Virus record (IMG/VR): IMGVR_UViG_3300030390_001877
Span: 62,001-126,000 of that record
From: a virus
Reading direction: 5' to 3' (one strand)
DNA length: 64,000 nucleotides
In this document: positions 56,913 through 64,000 of the stretch, piece after piece
Position numbering within the stretch: position 1 is the first letter of the stretch
Layout of the letters: every line of letters begins with the position of its first letter
Made by a program: the position numbers and the translations under genes
The notes under the pieces: model-generated
The model's database searches: none
Told to the model about the DNA's origin: nothing
What the model saw: only the letters and a program-made list of their open reading frames with translations

Positions 56913-57418
56913 TCAAAGGTATTATTTGCATCGACAAGAATGGTGGTATTGGGAAGGGTAACTCTCTCCTAACACACCTCCCGAAAGATTTACAACATTT
57001 CAAAGATGTCACTTCTGGCAAGAGTGTTGTTATGGGCAGTAAGACGTTTTACAGCTTACCCTTTAAATTAGGATTACCAGATAGAGAAAATTATGTACTT
57101 TCTTCTAAACTTAACGGTGTTGTATGGAGTAATGAGGGGTATCTAGATTTTATAACAGAAGGTGGTTTAGAAGAGTTAAAGCATAATATGAGTGGTGATA
57201 CTGGTTGCGATCTGTTCATCATAGGAGGAGCGTCAATCTATTCTCAACTAGAACACTTTGTAGAAGAATGGATTATTACAGAGATTGATCACGTTTTCGA
57301 AGAAGCAGATGTTTTCTTCAAGCCAGACTTGACAAACTTTTATGATACGTTACAATTCAAAGATGTTTCCAGCGAGGAATATTCTGCAACAGTGAGTGTT
57401 TGGAGGAAGAAACAATAG
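56909..57418 (+). CDS. folA: Dihydrofolate reductase
   Basis: 169 residues. MIKGIICIDKNGGIGKGNSL (the G-x-I-G loop), LPKDLQHFKDVTSGKSVVMG and SKTFYSLP match DHFR. LFIIGGASIYSQLEHFVEEW is the NADPH-binding GG motif. WIITEIDHVFEEADVFFKPD closes the fold. It recycles dihydrofolate produced by ThyA. Confidence 0.93.
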   Translation: MIKGIICIDKNGGIGKGNSLLTHLPKDLQHFKDVTSGKSVVMGSKTFYSLPFKLGLPDRENYVLSSKLNGVVWSNEGYLDFITEGGLEELKHNMSGDTGCDLFIIGGASIYSQLEHFVEEWIITEIDHVFEEADVFFKPDLTNFYDTLQFKDVSSEEYSATVSVWRKKQ

Positions 57419-57454
57419 CTTTTAAAGTAAGTATCTCCTTACAACAAAAACCTA

Positions 57455-57483
57455 TTGACAAAAGTATTATACTATGAAATAAT
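57455..57483 (+). promoter_or_regulatory. Promoter for nrd operon
   Basis: TTGACA, 17 bp, AATAAT. GTATTAT-ACTATGAA-ATAATAC is a perfect 7-bp dyad whose right arm includes the -10 box. It drives the small genes and nrdA-nrdB. Confidence 0.7.
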
Positions 57484-57523
57484 ACATGTCCTTTGAAACA
57501 CCTTCCTAATTAGGAGAAGTATA

Positions 57524-57727
57524 TTGAAACAAAAGAATTTTAAATGGAAAGCATTGGGGTTTGCAACCCTGCAAGAATATGAAGGATGGAAGTTTATGAA
57601 TAATGAGGCAACTGTTTTCGATGAAATCGAGATGAGTAATCCTGAATTAGGTCATGATATCACCACAGGGAAAGAAACTTTAGAACATTTACGCAACACA
57701 GGAGAAGTAGTATATGAAGCAGTCTGA
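57524..57727 (+). CDS. Unknown protein, 67 aa, TTG start
   Basis: MKQKNFKWKALGFATLQEYE. TTG start behind TAGGAGAAG. Helical and acidic (FDEIEMSNPELGHDITTGKE). First gene of the nrd transcript. Unknown. Confidence 0.52.
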   Translation: MKQKNFKWKALGFATLQEYEGWKFMNNEATVFDEIEMSNPELGHDITTGKETLEHLRNTGEVVYEAV

Positions 57728-57953
57728 TGAAGAACGTACATTTGTTATTGAAGGTAAGCATGATCTAAACAACGTATATAATCTTGCACAAATGGTTATT
57801 GATACAGAAAGTTATGTCACTTCTTCTGGAAAGGAGGTTTCTACTCCGAAGATACAAGATGCTAAGAATATTCAAGCTATGATAGAGAGTGCTACTGAGG
57901 ACAAGGTTATTTTTAAAGAGAGTGAAGTTCTTTGCTTAGAAGGGGTTGTTTGA
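57714..57953 (+). CDS. Unknown protein, 79 aa
   Basis: MKQSDEERTFVIEGKHDLNN, then VYNLAQMVIDTESYVTSSGK. Overlaps the previous gene by 14 nt and ends 3 nt before nrdA. Unknown. Confidence 0.52.
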   Translation: MKQSDEERTFVIEGKHDLNNVYNLAQMVIDTESYVTSSGKEVSTPKIQDAKNIQAMIESATEDKVIFKESEVLCLEGVV

Positions 57954-57956
57954 TTA

Positions 57957-60900
57957 ATGAATATTACTACAATAATAAAAAGTAACGGAGATGAAGTACC
58001 TTTTGACCCTAGTAAACTTAACCGCATGGCTGAGTGGGGTAATACTGTAGGTGTATGTTGGTCTGAGTTAGTGTTTGATGCCCTTAAAAAGGTAACTGAC
58101 AAATGTAAAACTAAAGACTTGCAACAAGCACTAATTGACGCTTGTGCCGAAAAACAAACTAAAGAACATATGGATATGGCAGGTAGGCTTTACTTAGGGT
58201 CTCTTTATAAAACTGTTCACGGAGGTTTTGAAACACGTCCTAATTTAACAGATTTCTACTATGATATGCTATCCAAAGGAGTATGGGAAAAGTTAAACTA
58301 TGACGACACTGAGTTAGAGTACTTAAACGATGTTTTAGATAATGATAAAGATTTGAATTACAAATTATCTACTATTAAACAGATCAGCATGAAGTATTCT
58401 AAGAAGTTTCAAGGTGAAGTTTGTGAGACACCTCAATATACTTTTATGGGTATAGCTATGAAAGCTATGGAAGCTCAACCTGAGGAACGTAGATTAGAAG
58501 ATGTAACCAAACTTTATACATATTTAAGCGATCTAAAGATTAATATGCCAACACCTTTCCTAGCAGGTTTACGGACTTCCTTTAAAGGTTTTGCTAGTTG
58601 TTGTGTTATTAAATCTGAGGATACAGCAGATTCTATAGAGAATTTAGTTCACGCAGCTTATAGATTCACTACTGCCTCAAGTGGAATTGGCTGTACATTA
58701 ACAACTAGGTCTGTAAAAGATTCTATCCGTATGCAGCCAAGTAAACATACAGGTAAGATACCTTATTATAGATATTTACAAGGAGCAGTTAAATCTACCA
58801 AACAAGAGGTTAGAGGTGGAGGTGGTACAGTTCACTTTACGGTATTAGACCCTGAAGTTGAAACTTTACTTAGATTGAAACACCCTACGACAGTAGAAGA
58901 CAGACGTATACGAGGTTTAGATTATTCTCTAGGGGCTACTAAGCTTTTAGCTGAGAAAGCTGCTTTAAAGAAAGAGTGGATGTTAGTTTCATACTACGAT
59001 TCACCTGAACTTTATGAAGCTCATTTTAAAGGTTATGATGAATTTAAAAAAGCTTATCAAGAGTATGAGAAAAGTAATTCTCCTAGGAAGTACGTAAATG
59101 CTTTTGACGTATTGAAATTATTCTTAACTCAACGTGGTGATACAGGAAGAGTTTACCACACTTGGTTAGATGAAATGAACACGCATACTTCTTTTAAAGA
59201 TCCTATTTATAGTAGTAATCTGTGTGTTGCACCTGAGACGCAGATTCTGACAGATAAAGGTTATCTAACAATTGCAGAATTGGAAGGTGAAACTGTTAAT
59301 GTGTGGAATGGTGAAGAATTCTCCGAAACTATTGTTCTTAAAACAGGTAAGGATCAAGAACTTGTAAAAGTTCTTACAGACAATGGAGAAGAATTAGAAT
59401 GCACCAAGTATCATAAATTTTACGTAAAAACTGGATACCACAAAGCAGGAATAAAGGAAGTGAAAGCTTTTGAATTACAACCAGAGGATAAGTTAATAAA
59501 GTGGGAGTTGCCAACCATCGAAGGAAATAAGGTGTTGCAATTCCCTTACGATAACGGTATTTTTTCCGCAGATGGTACGGAAGTTTTAAAAGCAGGAGAG
59601 AACCATAACCACCAACAAGTTATCCTGATGGATCAGAAATTGCAAACTGAAAGTAGATTATCTTGTAGGTATAGTAAAAGGTTAGATCAAAAGGCTACAC
59701 AGGGACGGATAGTACTTACTACAAACCTCTTACAAACTAAATACTTTGTCCCTAATGAAGAATATACTGTTGCTTCCCGTATGGACTGGTTGGCTGGGTA
59801 TTTAGACGGGGATGGTTGCTATACTAAAAGTGGTACAATACAAGCTGCAAGTGTAGAGAAGGATTTCCTGTTACGGATTAAGCGTATGTTGGATTGTAGT
59901 GGAGTATTTTCGTCAGTTAGATTCGGTAGAGAGGAAAAAGAAAGTACTATGCCACCTCGACACAATGGTACTGGAAAAGGACGAGTATGTTCTTGTAAAA
60001 CTCTCTGGGTACTTACCATTGCAAGTAAGGAGGTGGATAAGCTATTAGATTTAGGTTTGGTTACCGAAAGATTACCTCTTGTTCGGAGCATTACTGACAG
60101 AAGCTGTAACCATTTCGTGAAGGTACTAGATGTTATAGGCCAAGGCCGCAAAGCTGACACATTCTGTTTTACAGAAAAACAACGTGGAATGGGTATGTTC
60201 AACGGTATACTAACAGGCCAATGCCAAGAAATTTTCTTACCCACTAAAGGGTTTGAAAACATTGTAGATATGTACGATGCAACAAAAGGGGTAGAAGCAG
60301 GAGAAATAGCTTTATGTTTCCTAAGCTGTCTTGTTGCGGGACGTGTATCCGAAGAAGAGTACGAAGATGTAGCATATTATAGTCTACTTGCGGTTGATAA
60401 TGTTATAGATTTGATGGAATACCCTTTCCCTCAGGTAGAGAACACTGCTAAGGGTAGACGAAGTGTTGGTATAGGTATTACTAATCTGGCACACGACTTG
60501 GCTGTAAAAGGTTTAAGTTATTCTAGCTTAGAAGGTAAAAATTATATGCATAGGTTAGCTGAGATGCATAGTTATTATCTTCACAAGGCAAGTTTACGTT
60601 TAGCTAAAGAAAAAGGTAATTGTTCTCTGATAAATAGAACTAAATACCCTGATGGTTGGTTACCTATTGACACATACAACAAAAATGTTGATGGTGTTCA
60701 TACACAAGGTTTGCAGTTTGATTGGGAAGGTTTACGTAAAGGTATTATCGAGAACGGAGGAATTCGTAACTCTGTATTAGAAGCTACACCACCTGCAGAA
60801 AGTTCTTCTCAGGCTAGTGAAACTACTAATAGTTTATATCCTATACGAGAGTATTACACAACTAAGCGTTCTGGTAGTATAGTCAATATCTTTGCAGCAC

Positions 60901-61241
60901 CAGATATTGACAACCCAGTAATTAAAAGTAATTATGAACTAGCCTATGATGTTCCGTCTAAGGACATAATAGATTGTTATGCTATTTTCCAAAAATTCCA
61001 CGGACAAGGTATCAGTGGAGATCTTTACACGGATTATAGTAAGTACCCTAACGAGAAAGTTCCTCTGTCTGTTATGGTGGATTTATACTTTTATTGTGTT
61101 AAGATGGGTTTGAAAAGTTTGTATTACCAAAACAGTAAAGGTGGTATTAAAGAAGGGAGTAACGTACTGGATGATGTAACCTCTACTAAAATAGACAGTT
61201 TACCAGATGAAGAAGATGACTGTGAAAGTTGTAAAATGTAG
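57957..61241 (+). CDS. nrdA: Ribonucleotide reductase class I large subunit with intein
   Basis: 1094 residues; 761 after splicing, the usual size. The N-terminal ATP-cone starts NITTIIKSNGDEVPFDPSKL. FLAGLRTSFKGFASCCVIKS holds a redox Cys. SSNLC joined to QEIFLPTKG rebuilds the conserved N-x-C-x-E core (catalytic Cys) across the intein. TPPAESSSQASETTNSLYPI and the final DDCESCKM (C-x2-C tail) fit class Ia. It reduces NDPs to dNDPs with NrdB. The intein sits exactly at the catalytic cysteine. Confidence 0.93.
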   Translation: MNITTIIKSNGDEVPFDPSKLNRMAEWGNTVGVCWSELVFDALKKVTDKCKTKDLQQALIDACAEKQTKEHMDMAGRLYLGSLYKTVHGGFETRPNLTDFYYDMLSKGVWEKLNYDDTELEYLNDVLDNDKDLNYKLSTIKQISMKYSKKFQGEVCETPQYTFMGIAMKAMEAQPEERRLEDVTKLYTYLSDLKINMPTPFLAGLRTSFKGFASCCVIKSEDTADSIENLVHAAYRFTTASSGIGCTLTTRSVKDSIRMQPSKHTGKIPYYRYLQGAVKSTKQEVRGGGGTVHFTVLDPEVETLLRLKHPTTVEDRRIRGLDYSLGATKLLAEKAALKKEWMLVSYYDSPELYEAHFKGYDEFKKAYQEYEKSNSPRKYVNAFDVLKLFLTQRGDTGRVYHTWLDEMNTHTSFKDPIYSSNLCVAPETQILTDKGYLTIAELEGETVNVWNGEEFSETIVLKTGKDQELVKVLTDNGEELECTKYHKFYVKTGYHKAGIKEVKAFELQPEDKLIKWELPTIEGNKVLQFPYDNGIFSADGTEVLKAGENHNHQQVILMDQKLQTESRLSCRYSKRLDQKATQGRIVLTTNLLQTKYFVPNEEYTVASRMDWLAGYLDGDGCYTKSGTIQAASVEKDFLLRIKRMLDCSGVFSSVRFGREEKESTMPPRHNGTGKGRVCSCKTLWVLTIASKEVDKLLDLGLVTERLPLVRSITDRSCNHFVKVLDVIGQGRKADTFCFTEKQRGMGMFNGILTGQCQEIFLPTKGFENIVDMYDATKGVEAGEIALCFLSCLVAGRVSEEEYEDVAYYSLLAVDNVIDLMEYPFPQVENTAKGRRSVGIGITNLAHDLAVKGLSYSSLEGKNYMHRLAEMHSYYLHKASLRLAKEKGNCSLINRTKYPDGWLPIDTYNKNVDGVHTQGLQFDWEGLRKGIIENGGIRNSVLEATPPAESSSQASETTNSLYPIREYYTTKRSGSIVNIFAAPDIDNPVIKSNYELAYDVPSKDIIDCYAIFQKFHGQGISGDLYTDYSKYPNEKVPLSVMVDLYFYCVKMGLKSLYYQNSKGGIKEGSNVLDDVTSTKIDSLPDEEDDCESCKM
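59223..60221 (+). mobile_element. NrdA intein, 333 aa, with LAGLIDADG endonuclease
   Basis: Residues 423-755. It starts CVAPETQILTDKGYLTIAEL (block A), with a TKYHKFYVKTG block B-like TxxH. DWLAGYLDGDGCYTKSG is a LAGLIDADG motif. It ends ADTFCFTEKQRGMGMFNGIL then TGQ before Cys+1. The last intein residue is Gln rather than Asn, a variant known from some viral reductase inteins. Removal restores SSNL-CQEIF in NrdA. It probably homes into intein-free nrdA alleles. Confidence 0.92.
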
Positions 61242-61269
61242 TGTTGGTGTAGAATAGGAGTATAAATTT

Positions 61270-62607
61270 TTGGATACAAGTAATGTATTAAATATAGATA
61301 ACACAGGTTGGAAAACAGGTAAGTACGATTTGTTTCTAGGAGAAGAGTTAGGGTTACACGACTCTATCAACAGACCTTATCCACAACTTTTTGAATTATT
61401 CAAAAGATTGAAAAGTTTAGATTGGGCAGAGGATGAGATCGAATTAGAGAAATCAAGATTAGATTTTTTAAGTTGTGATAAGAATAGTTATGATGTTATG
61501 ATTAAGACCTTATCTTTCCAGTACGAAGCAGATAGTTTAGCATCACGTTCTATTATATCTCTTTTTGCACCTTTTATATCTAACAGCGACCTAAGTCAGA
61601 TGATGCTTAAGTGGAGTGAAAATGAAGCTCTCCACGCATTAACTTATTCAGAGATTATAAGGCAATGTATACCCAATCCTGACGACATTTTTGAAGAGAT
61701 AGTCGCAGATAAGAATATTACTGACAGATCACGTATAATTGCAGAGAACTTCTCTAAGCTGAAGACATTAGGGGCTAAGTATACTCTTGATAAAAGCTCG
61801 GTTGATAGGCGTGAAGTACAAAGGACTATTTTATTAAGTTTATCTGCTTTGTATTGTCTAGAAGCTTTAGAGTTTATGGCATCATTCAGTTGTACTTTCT
61901 CTTTAGCTGAAAGAGATTTATTCGAAGGGGTTGCTAGTCTTGTACAAAAGATTATGATAGATGAGTCCATTCATACTAAAATGGATGAAGCAATACTTGA
62001 TATACTTTTAGCTGATGAAGAGTGGTTATCAGTTTACGAAGAGATCAAACCTGAAGTACAAGAGTTAGTAGACAGTGTGTACGAACAAGAACTATCTTGG
62101 TCAGAGTATATTTTCGAAGATGGGAGAAGTATACTTGGCCTGACAACACCTTTACTAAAAGATTGGGTCACTTACAAAGCTAATGTTATTTATAATAAGT
62201 TGGATTTGATTAAACCTTTCACAGAAGTTAAGGCTAACCCTCTTAAGTGGATGGATAAATGGGAAGATATAGATTCTAACCAACAAGCTGCTCAGGAAGC
62301 CTCTTTGAATAATTACAGGCTAAACTCTGTAGTAGATGATACGAAAGATGAGATTATCTTTGATTTTGGAGACAGAGAAAAAGCACTACCTAGTAGAGTT
62401 GTTGTTTACTCTAAAGAATCTTGCCCTTTCTGTGATAAATTGAAAGATTTCCTGAAAAGTAAAAACGTGTTCATAGAAGAGGTGAATATACTAGAGAGGG
62501 GTAAAGATTATCTTTTATCTAAAGGATTCACTACTGTACCTCAAGTGTTTTCAGAGGAAGGTAATTATCTAGGTGATTGTACTTCACTAATGAAAACTTA
62601 TAAATGA
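61270..62607 (+). CDS. nrdB: Ribonucleotide reductase small subunit fused to glutaredoxin
   Basis: 445 residues, TTG start behind TAGGAG. Metal/radical motifs: YEADSLASRSI (Asp), WSENEALHALTYSEII (Glu, His and the radical-site Tyr in family order), YCLEALEFMASFS and MIDESIHTKM (Glu, His). The last 75 residues are a glutaredoxin: VVVYSKESCPFCDKLKDFLK (CPFC), FTTVPQVF (cis-Pro) and YLGDCTSL. The fused domain would feed electrons directly to NrdA, whose C-terminus carries a C-x2-C. The reductase therefore does not need a separate Grx gene. Confidence 0.92.
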   Translation: MDTSNVLNIDNTGWKTGKYDLFLGEELGLHDSINRPYPQLFELFKRLKSLDWAEDEIELEKSRLDFLSCDKNSYDVMIKTLSFQYEADSLASRSIISLFAPFISNSDLSQMMLKWSENEALHALTYSEIIRQCIPNPDDIFEEIVADKNITDRSRIIAENFSKLKTLGAKYTLDKSSVDRREVQRTILLSLSALYCLEALEFMASFSCTFSLAERDLFEGVASLVQKIMIDESIHTKMDEAILDILLADEEWLSVYEEIKPEVQELVDSVYEQELSWSEYIFEDGRSILGLTTPLLKDWVTYKANVIYNKLDLIKPFTEVKANPLKWMDKWEDIDSNQQAAQEASLNNYRLNSVVDDTKDEIIFDFGDREKALPSRVVVYSKESCPFCDKLKDFLKSKNVFIEEVNILERGKDYLLSKGFTTVPQVFSEEGNYLGDCTSLMKTYK

Positions 62608-62789
62608 CACTTGACAAGAAAGGAAACTTTGTGGTAAAACAACCCAAATCAGAAGATGAATGTTACGAAGAGGATAATCTCAAGGAGAATACCCATTCTA
62701 AAAAGAAATATTCTCCTAAGAAACGTACATTAGATGATAAGAAGCGTAGAAAAGCTAAACGTGCTTTGAAGCGTAGTTTTGAAGATTAA
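62604..62789 (+). CDS. Small very basic protein, 61 aa
   Basis: MTLDKKGNFVVKQPKSEDEC, then Lys/Arg-dense SKKKYSPKKRTLDDKKRRKA. Likely to bind nucleic acid non-specifically. ATGA-coupled to nrdB. Confidence 0.55.
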   Translation: MTLDKKGNFVVKQPKSEDECYEEDNLKENTHSKKKYSPKKRTLDDKKRRKAKRALKRSFED

Positions 62790-62830
62790 AATATTTTGAA
62801 CAGGGATGTTCTTTTCAATAGGAGAAAAAT

Positions 62831-63130
62831 ATGTCAGAAGAATACGTAAATGTTGGAACAGAGGGTCACATTGATTATGGTAATCCCCCTCAAAAACTAA
62901 CACAATCACAAGTAGATGAAGCTTGTGGAAAGGCTAAAGCCCTTTGGGAAGATAAACTTTCTGAAAGTGGATTATCTCAAGAAGATTTTATTATCAAAGA
63001 TGAAACAGGTTGGGTCACAGAATTCCTTGCCTACATGGAACTTGCAAAAAGGAATGTTGAGGGAGAAGGCTTAGTTATGCGAGAGATTGTTTCTGGAGTG
63101 GATATTGATTTAGGGGATAATGATGGTTAA
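62831..63130 (+). CDS. Unknown protein, 99 aa
   Basis: MSEEYVNVGTEGHIDYGNPP, then a helical QSQVDEACGKAKALWEDKLS. Acidic C-terminus. Behind AGGAGAAAA. Unknown. Confidence 0.55.
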   Translation: MSEEYVNVGTEGHIDYGNPPQKLTQSQVDEACGKAKALWEDKLSESGLSQEDFIIKDETGWVTEFLAYMELAKRNVEGEGLVMREIVSGVDIDLGDNDG

Positions 63131-63326
63131 GGGTATGTTAAAACTAGTTACTGGATTCTTAGATCGTTTCATGTGGCCTATGGTCATGATATTGTCTTGG
63201 GGAGGTACTCTCTTAGAAGATGGTGTTGGTTATTATGATGTAATCTTCTGGTTAAGTGTTGCTGTTATGAGTATACTAAATAAATTAAGTGGAGTTACTC
63301 TTGTAAAGGTTGTAGAAGATGAATAA
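63120..63326 (+). CDS. Small membrane protein, 68 aa
   Basis: Tandem ATG start in the end of the previous gene. Two membrane segments (LDRFMWPMVMILSWGGTLL; GYYDVIFWLSVAVMSILNK). Size and topology resemble small holins or antiholins. The next gene is a DUF5675-like protein. Unknown. Confidence 0.55.
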   Translation: MMVKGMLKLVTGFLDRFMWPMVMILSWGGTLLEDGVGYYDVIFWLSVAVMSILNKLSGVTLVKVVEDE

Positions 63327-63795
63327 AACTTTCGTATACCAAAGGCTTGCTCACGGAGAGGATTCTTCTTACGGAGTGTTGTATGACCCAGAAGGTGTTC
63401 AACAATGCTTTATTGTAGAGGATGAACCTCGTGAAGTGAAGGTTGATGGTGAAACACGTATCCATAAAGGTAAATACCTACTTAAACAAAGAAAAGTATT
63501 ATCTGGTATGACAAAACGTTACCGTGAAAAGTATGATTGGTTTAAATGGCATCTTGAGTTACAAGACGTTCCTGATTTTGAGTATGTTTACTTACATATC
63601 GGAAATTTTGAACGTAATTCTGAAGGTTGCTTGCTTTGTAATTACAATATTGTAACTTCTGGGAAAGAATACTACGGAGGGAACTCTACTCAAGCATTCA
63701 AAGACTTCTACGAGAAAGTAAATAAACTCTTAGAAGAGGGTTATGAAGTGTATGTGGATATTCGTGATGAGAGTTTTGTTTTAGAACCTTTCTAA
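63319..63795 (+). CDS. DUF5675-like protein, 158 aa
   Basis: QRLAHGEDSSYGVLYDPEGV, FIVEDEPREVKVDGETRIHK with KGKYLLKQRKVLSG, then YVYLHIGNFERNSEGCLLCN. This is the DUF5675 pattern (G-x-L, E-D/E, I-x-x-G-x-Y, H-x-G-N...GC). Family members are common in phages and may act on cell wall or serve as structural enzymes; function is not established. Adjacent membrane gene suggests an envelope-related pair. Confidence 0.7.
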   Translation: MNKTFVYQRLAHGEDSSYGVLYDPEGVQQCFIVEDEPREVKVDGETRIHKGKYLLKQRKVLSGMTKRYREKYDWFKWHLELQDVPDFEYVYLHIGNFERNSEGCLLCNYNIVTSGKEYYGGNSTQAFKDFYEKVNKLLEEGYEVYVDIRDESFVLEPF

Positions 63796-63804
63796 GGAGA
63801 AATA

Positions 63805-63858
63805 ATGTTCGCAAAACTAAATGGTATGGAAAGTTCTTTTATTGAAATGAGATTATAA
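63805..63858 (+). CDS. Tiny peptide, 17 aa
   Basis: MFAKLNGMESSFIEMRL, with AAGGAGAAATA before the ATG. The strong ribosome site argues for translation. Could be a leader for the next gene or a remnant. Confidence 0.35.
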   Translation: MFAKLNGMESSFIEMRL

Positions 63859-63868
63859 GGGGAAGTGT

Positions 63869-64000
63869 ATGGGCAAAAGTGATGTACGTTTACTAAAAGA
63901 TATTGGAGTTCCTGTAGAAGAAATCCCAGCGTGTAAGAAAAGAAATCGGCACACTGTCCAAGATTGTAAAGAAGCTAAGAAAAAGCATTTAGGGAGAGAT
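63869..64000 (+). CDS. Partial unknown gene at right edge
   Basis: MGKSDVRLLKDIGVPVEEIP, then a basic helical run (CKKRNRHTVQDCKEAKKKHL). Open to the window's end. AGGGGAAG precedes the ATG. Too short to place. Confidence 0.5.
   Translation, partial: MGKSDVRLLKDIGVPVEEIPACKKRNRHTVQDCKEAKKKHLGRD

Noticed and set aside
1-64000. tRNA genes and CRISPR arrays
   Set aside because: No cloverleaf with a TTC-loop motif and no regular repeat-spacer array was recognised by eye; tRNAscan-SE and a repeat finder would settle it.

Overview
This window is part of the genome of a large, AT-rich, contractile-tailed (myovirus-type) bacteriophage. A DUF3383-type tail sheath, a DUF3277-type tail tube, a tail chaperone with a -1 frameshift, a tape-measure gene, a lambda-like capsid set (portal, SppA-like protease with nested scaffold, decoration protein, major capsid protein) and a large terminase define it. 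Homologues of RdgC and of the YccA/Bax-inhibitor-1 family, both common in Proteobacteria, and sigma70-like promoters (TTGACA, about 17 bp, TATAAT) point to a Gram-negative, probably proteobacterial host; that is inference. Baseplate genes, an endolysin, a primase and a full-length DNA polymerase are not seen, so the genome extends past both edges.

Layout. 1-15.8 kb, minus strand: virion genes, read right to left from terminase, portal, protease/scaffold, decoration protein and capsid, through neck and adaptor genes, to tail terminator, sheath, tube, chaperones and the first exon of the tape measure. The terminase gene carries two group I introns, at the Walker A and just after the Walker B codons. 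The tape-measure gene carries a third that runs off the left edge. A NUMOD4/HNH endonuclease sits directly upstream of terminase. 16.8-30 kb, minus strand: many small early-type genes plus a DEDDh exonuclease, a SLOG/DUF2493 protein, a Pif1-like helicase, a metallophosphoesterase, a candidate TV-Pol-type polymerase and a Cro/C1-like regulator. About 30.0 kb: back-to-back divergent promoters. 30.1-34.4 kb, plus strand: membrane (holin-like) genes and two tail fibre/spike genes, the second with a foreign-looking composition. 34.8-64 kb, plus strand: long, tightly overlapping runs of small unknown genes interspersed with a nucleotidyltransferase, DNA ligase, DEDD exonuclease with zinc ribbon, RdgC, a YccA-like membrane protein, two exported proteins, a FEN-type 5' nuclease, a MazG-like protein, an HNH endonuclease, and a deoxynucleotide module: ThyA, DHFR, NrdA (with a 333-residue intein) and NrdB (with a C-terminal glutaredoxin).

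How it fits together. NrdA/NrdB-Grx, ThyA, DHFR and the MazG-like protein would raise and balance dNTP pools. Ligase, FEN nuclease, the exonucleases, the Pif1 helicase, RdgC and the TV-Pol-like protein would act in replication and recombination. Four selfish elements (three introns, one intein) sit in essential genes, and two free-standing HNH genes could mobilise them.

The most unusual structural signal is that most predicted promoters have an inverted repeat around the -10 box and start site. The arm sequences differ from promoter to promoter while the geometry is similar. In several cases a hairpin could form only in read-through RNA and not in RNA started at that promoter. The clearest case is at 34733-34793, where the hairpin would also hide the ribosome binding site of the next gene.
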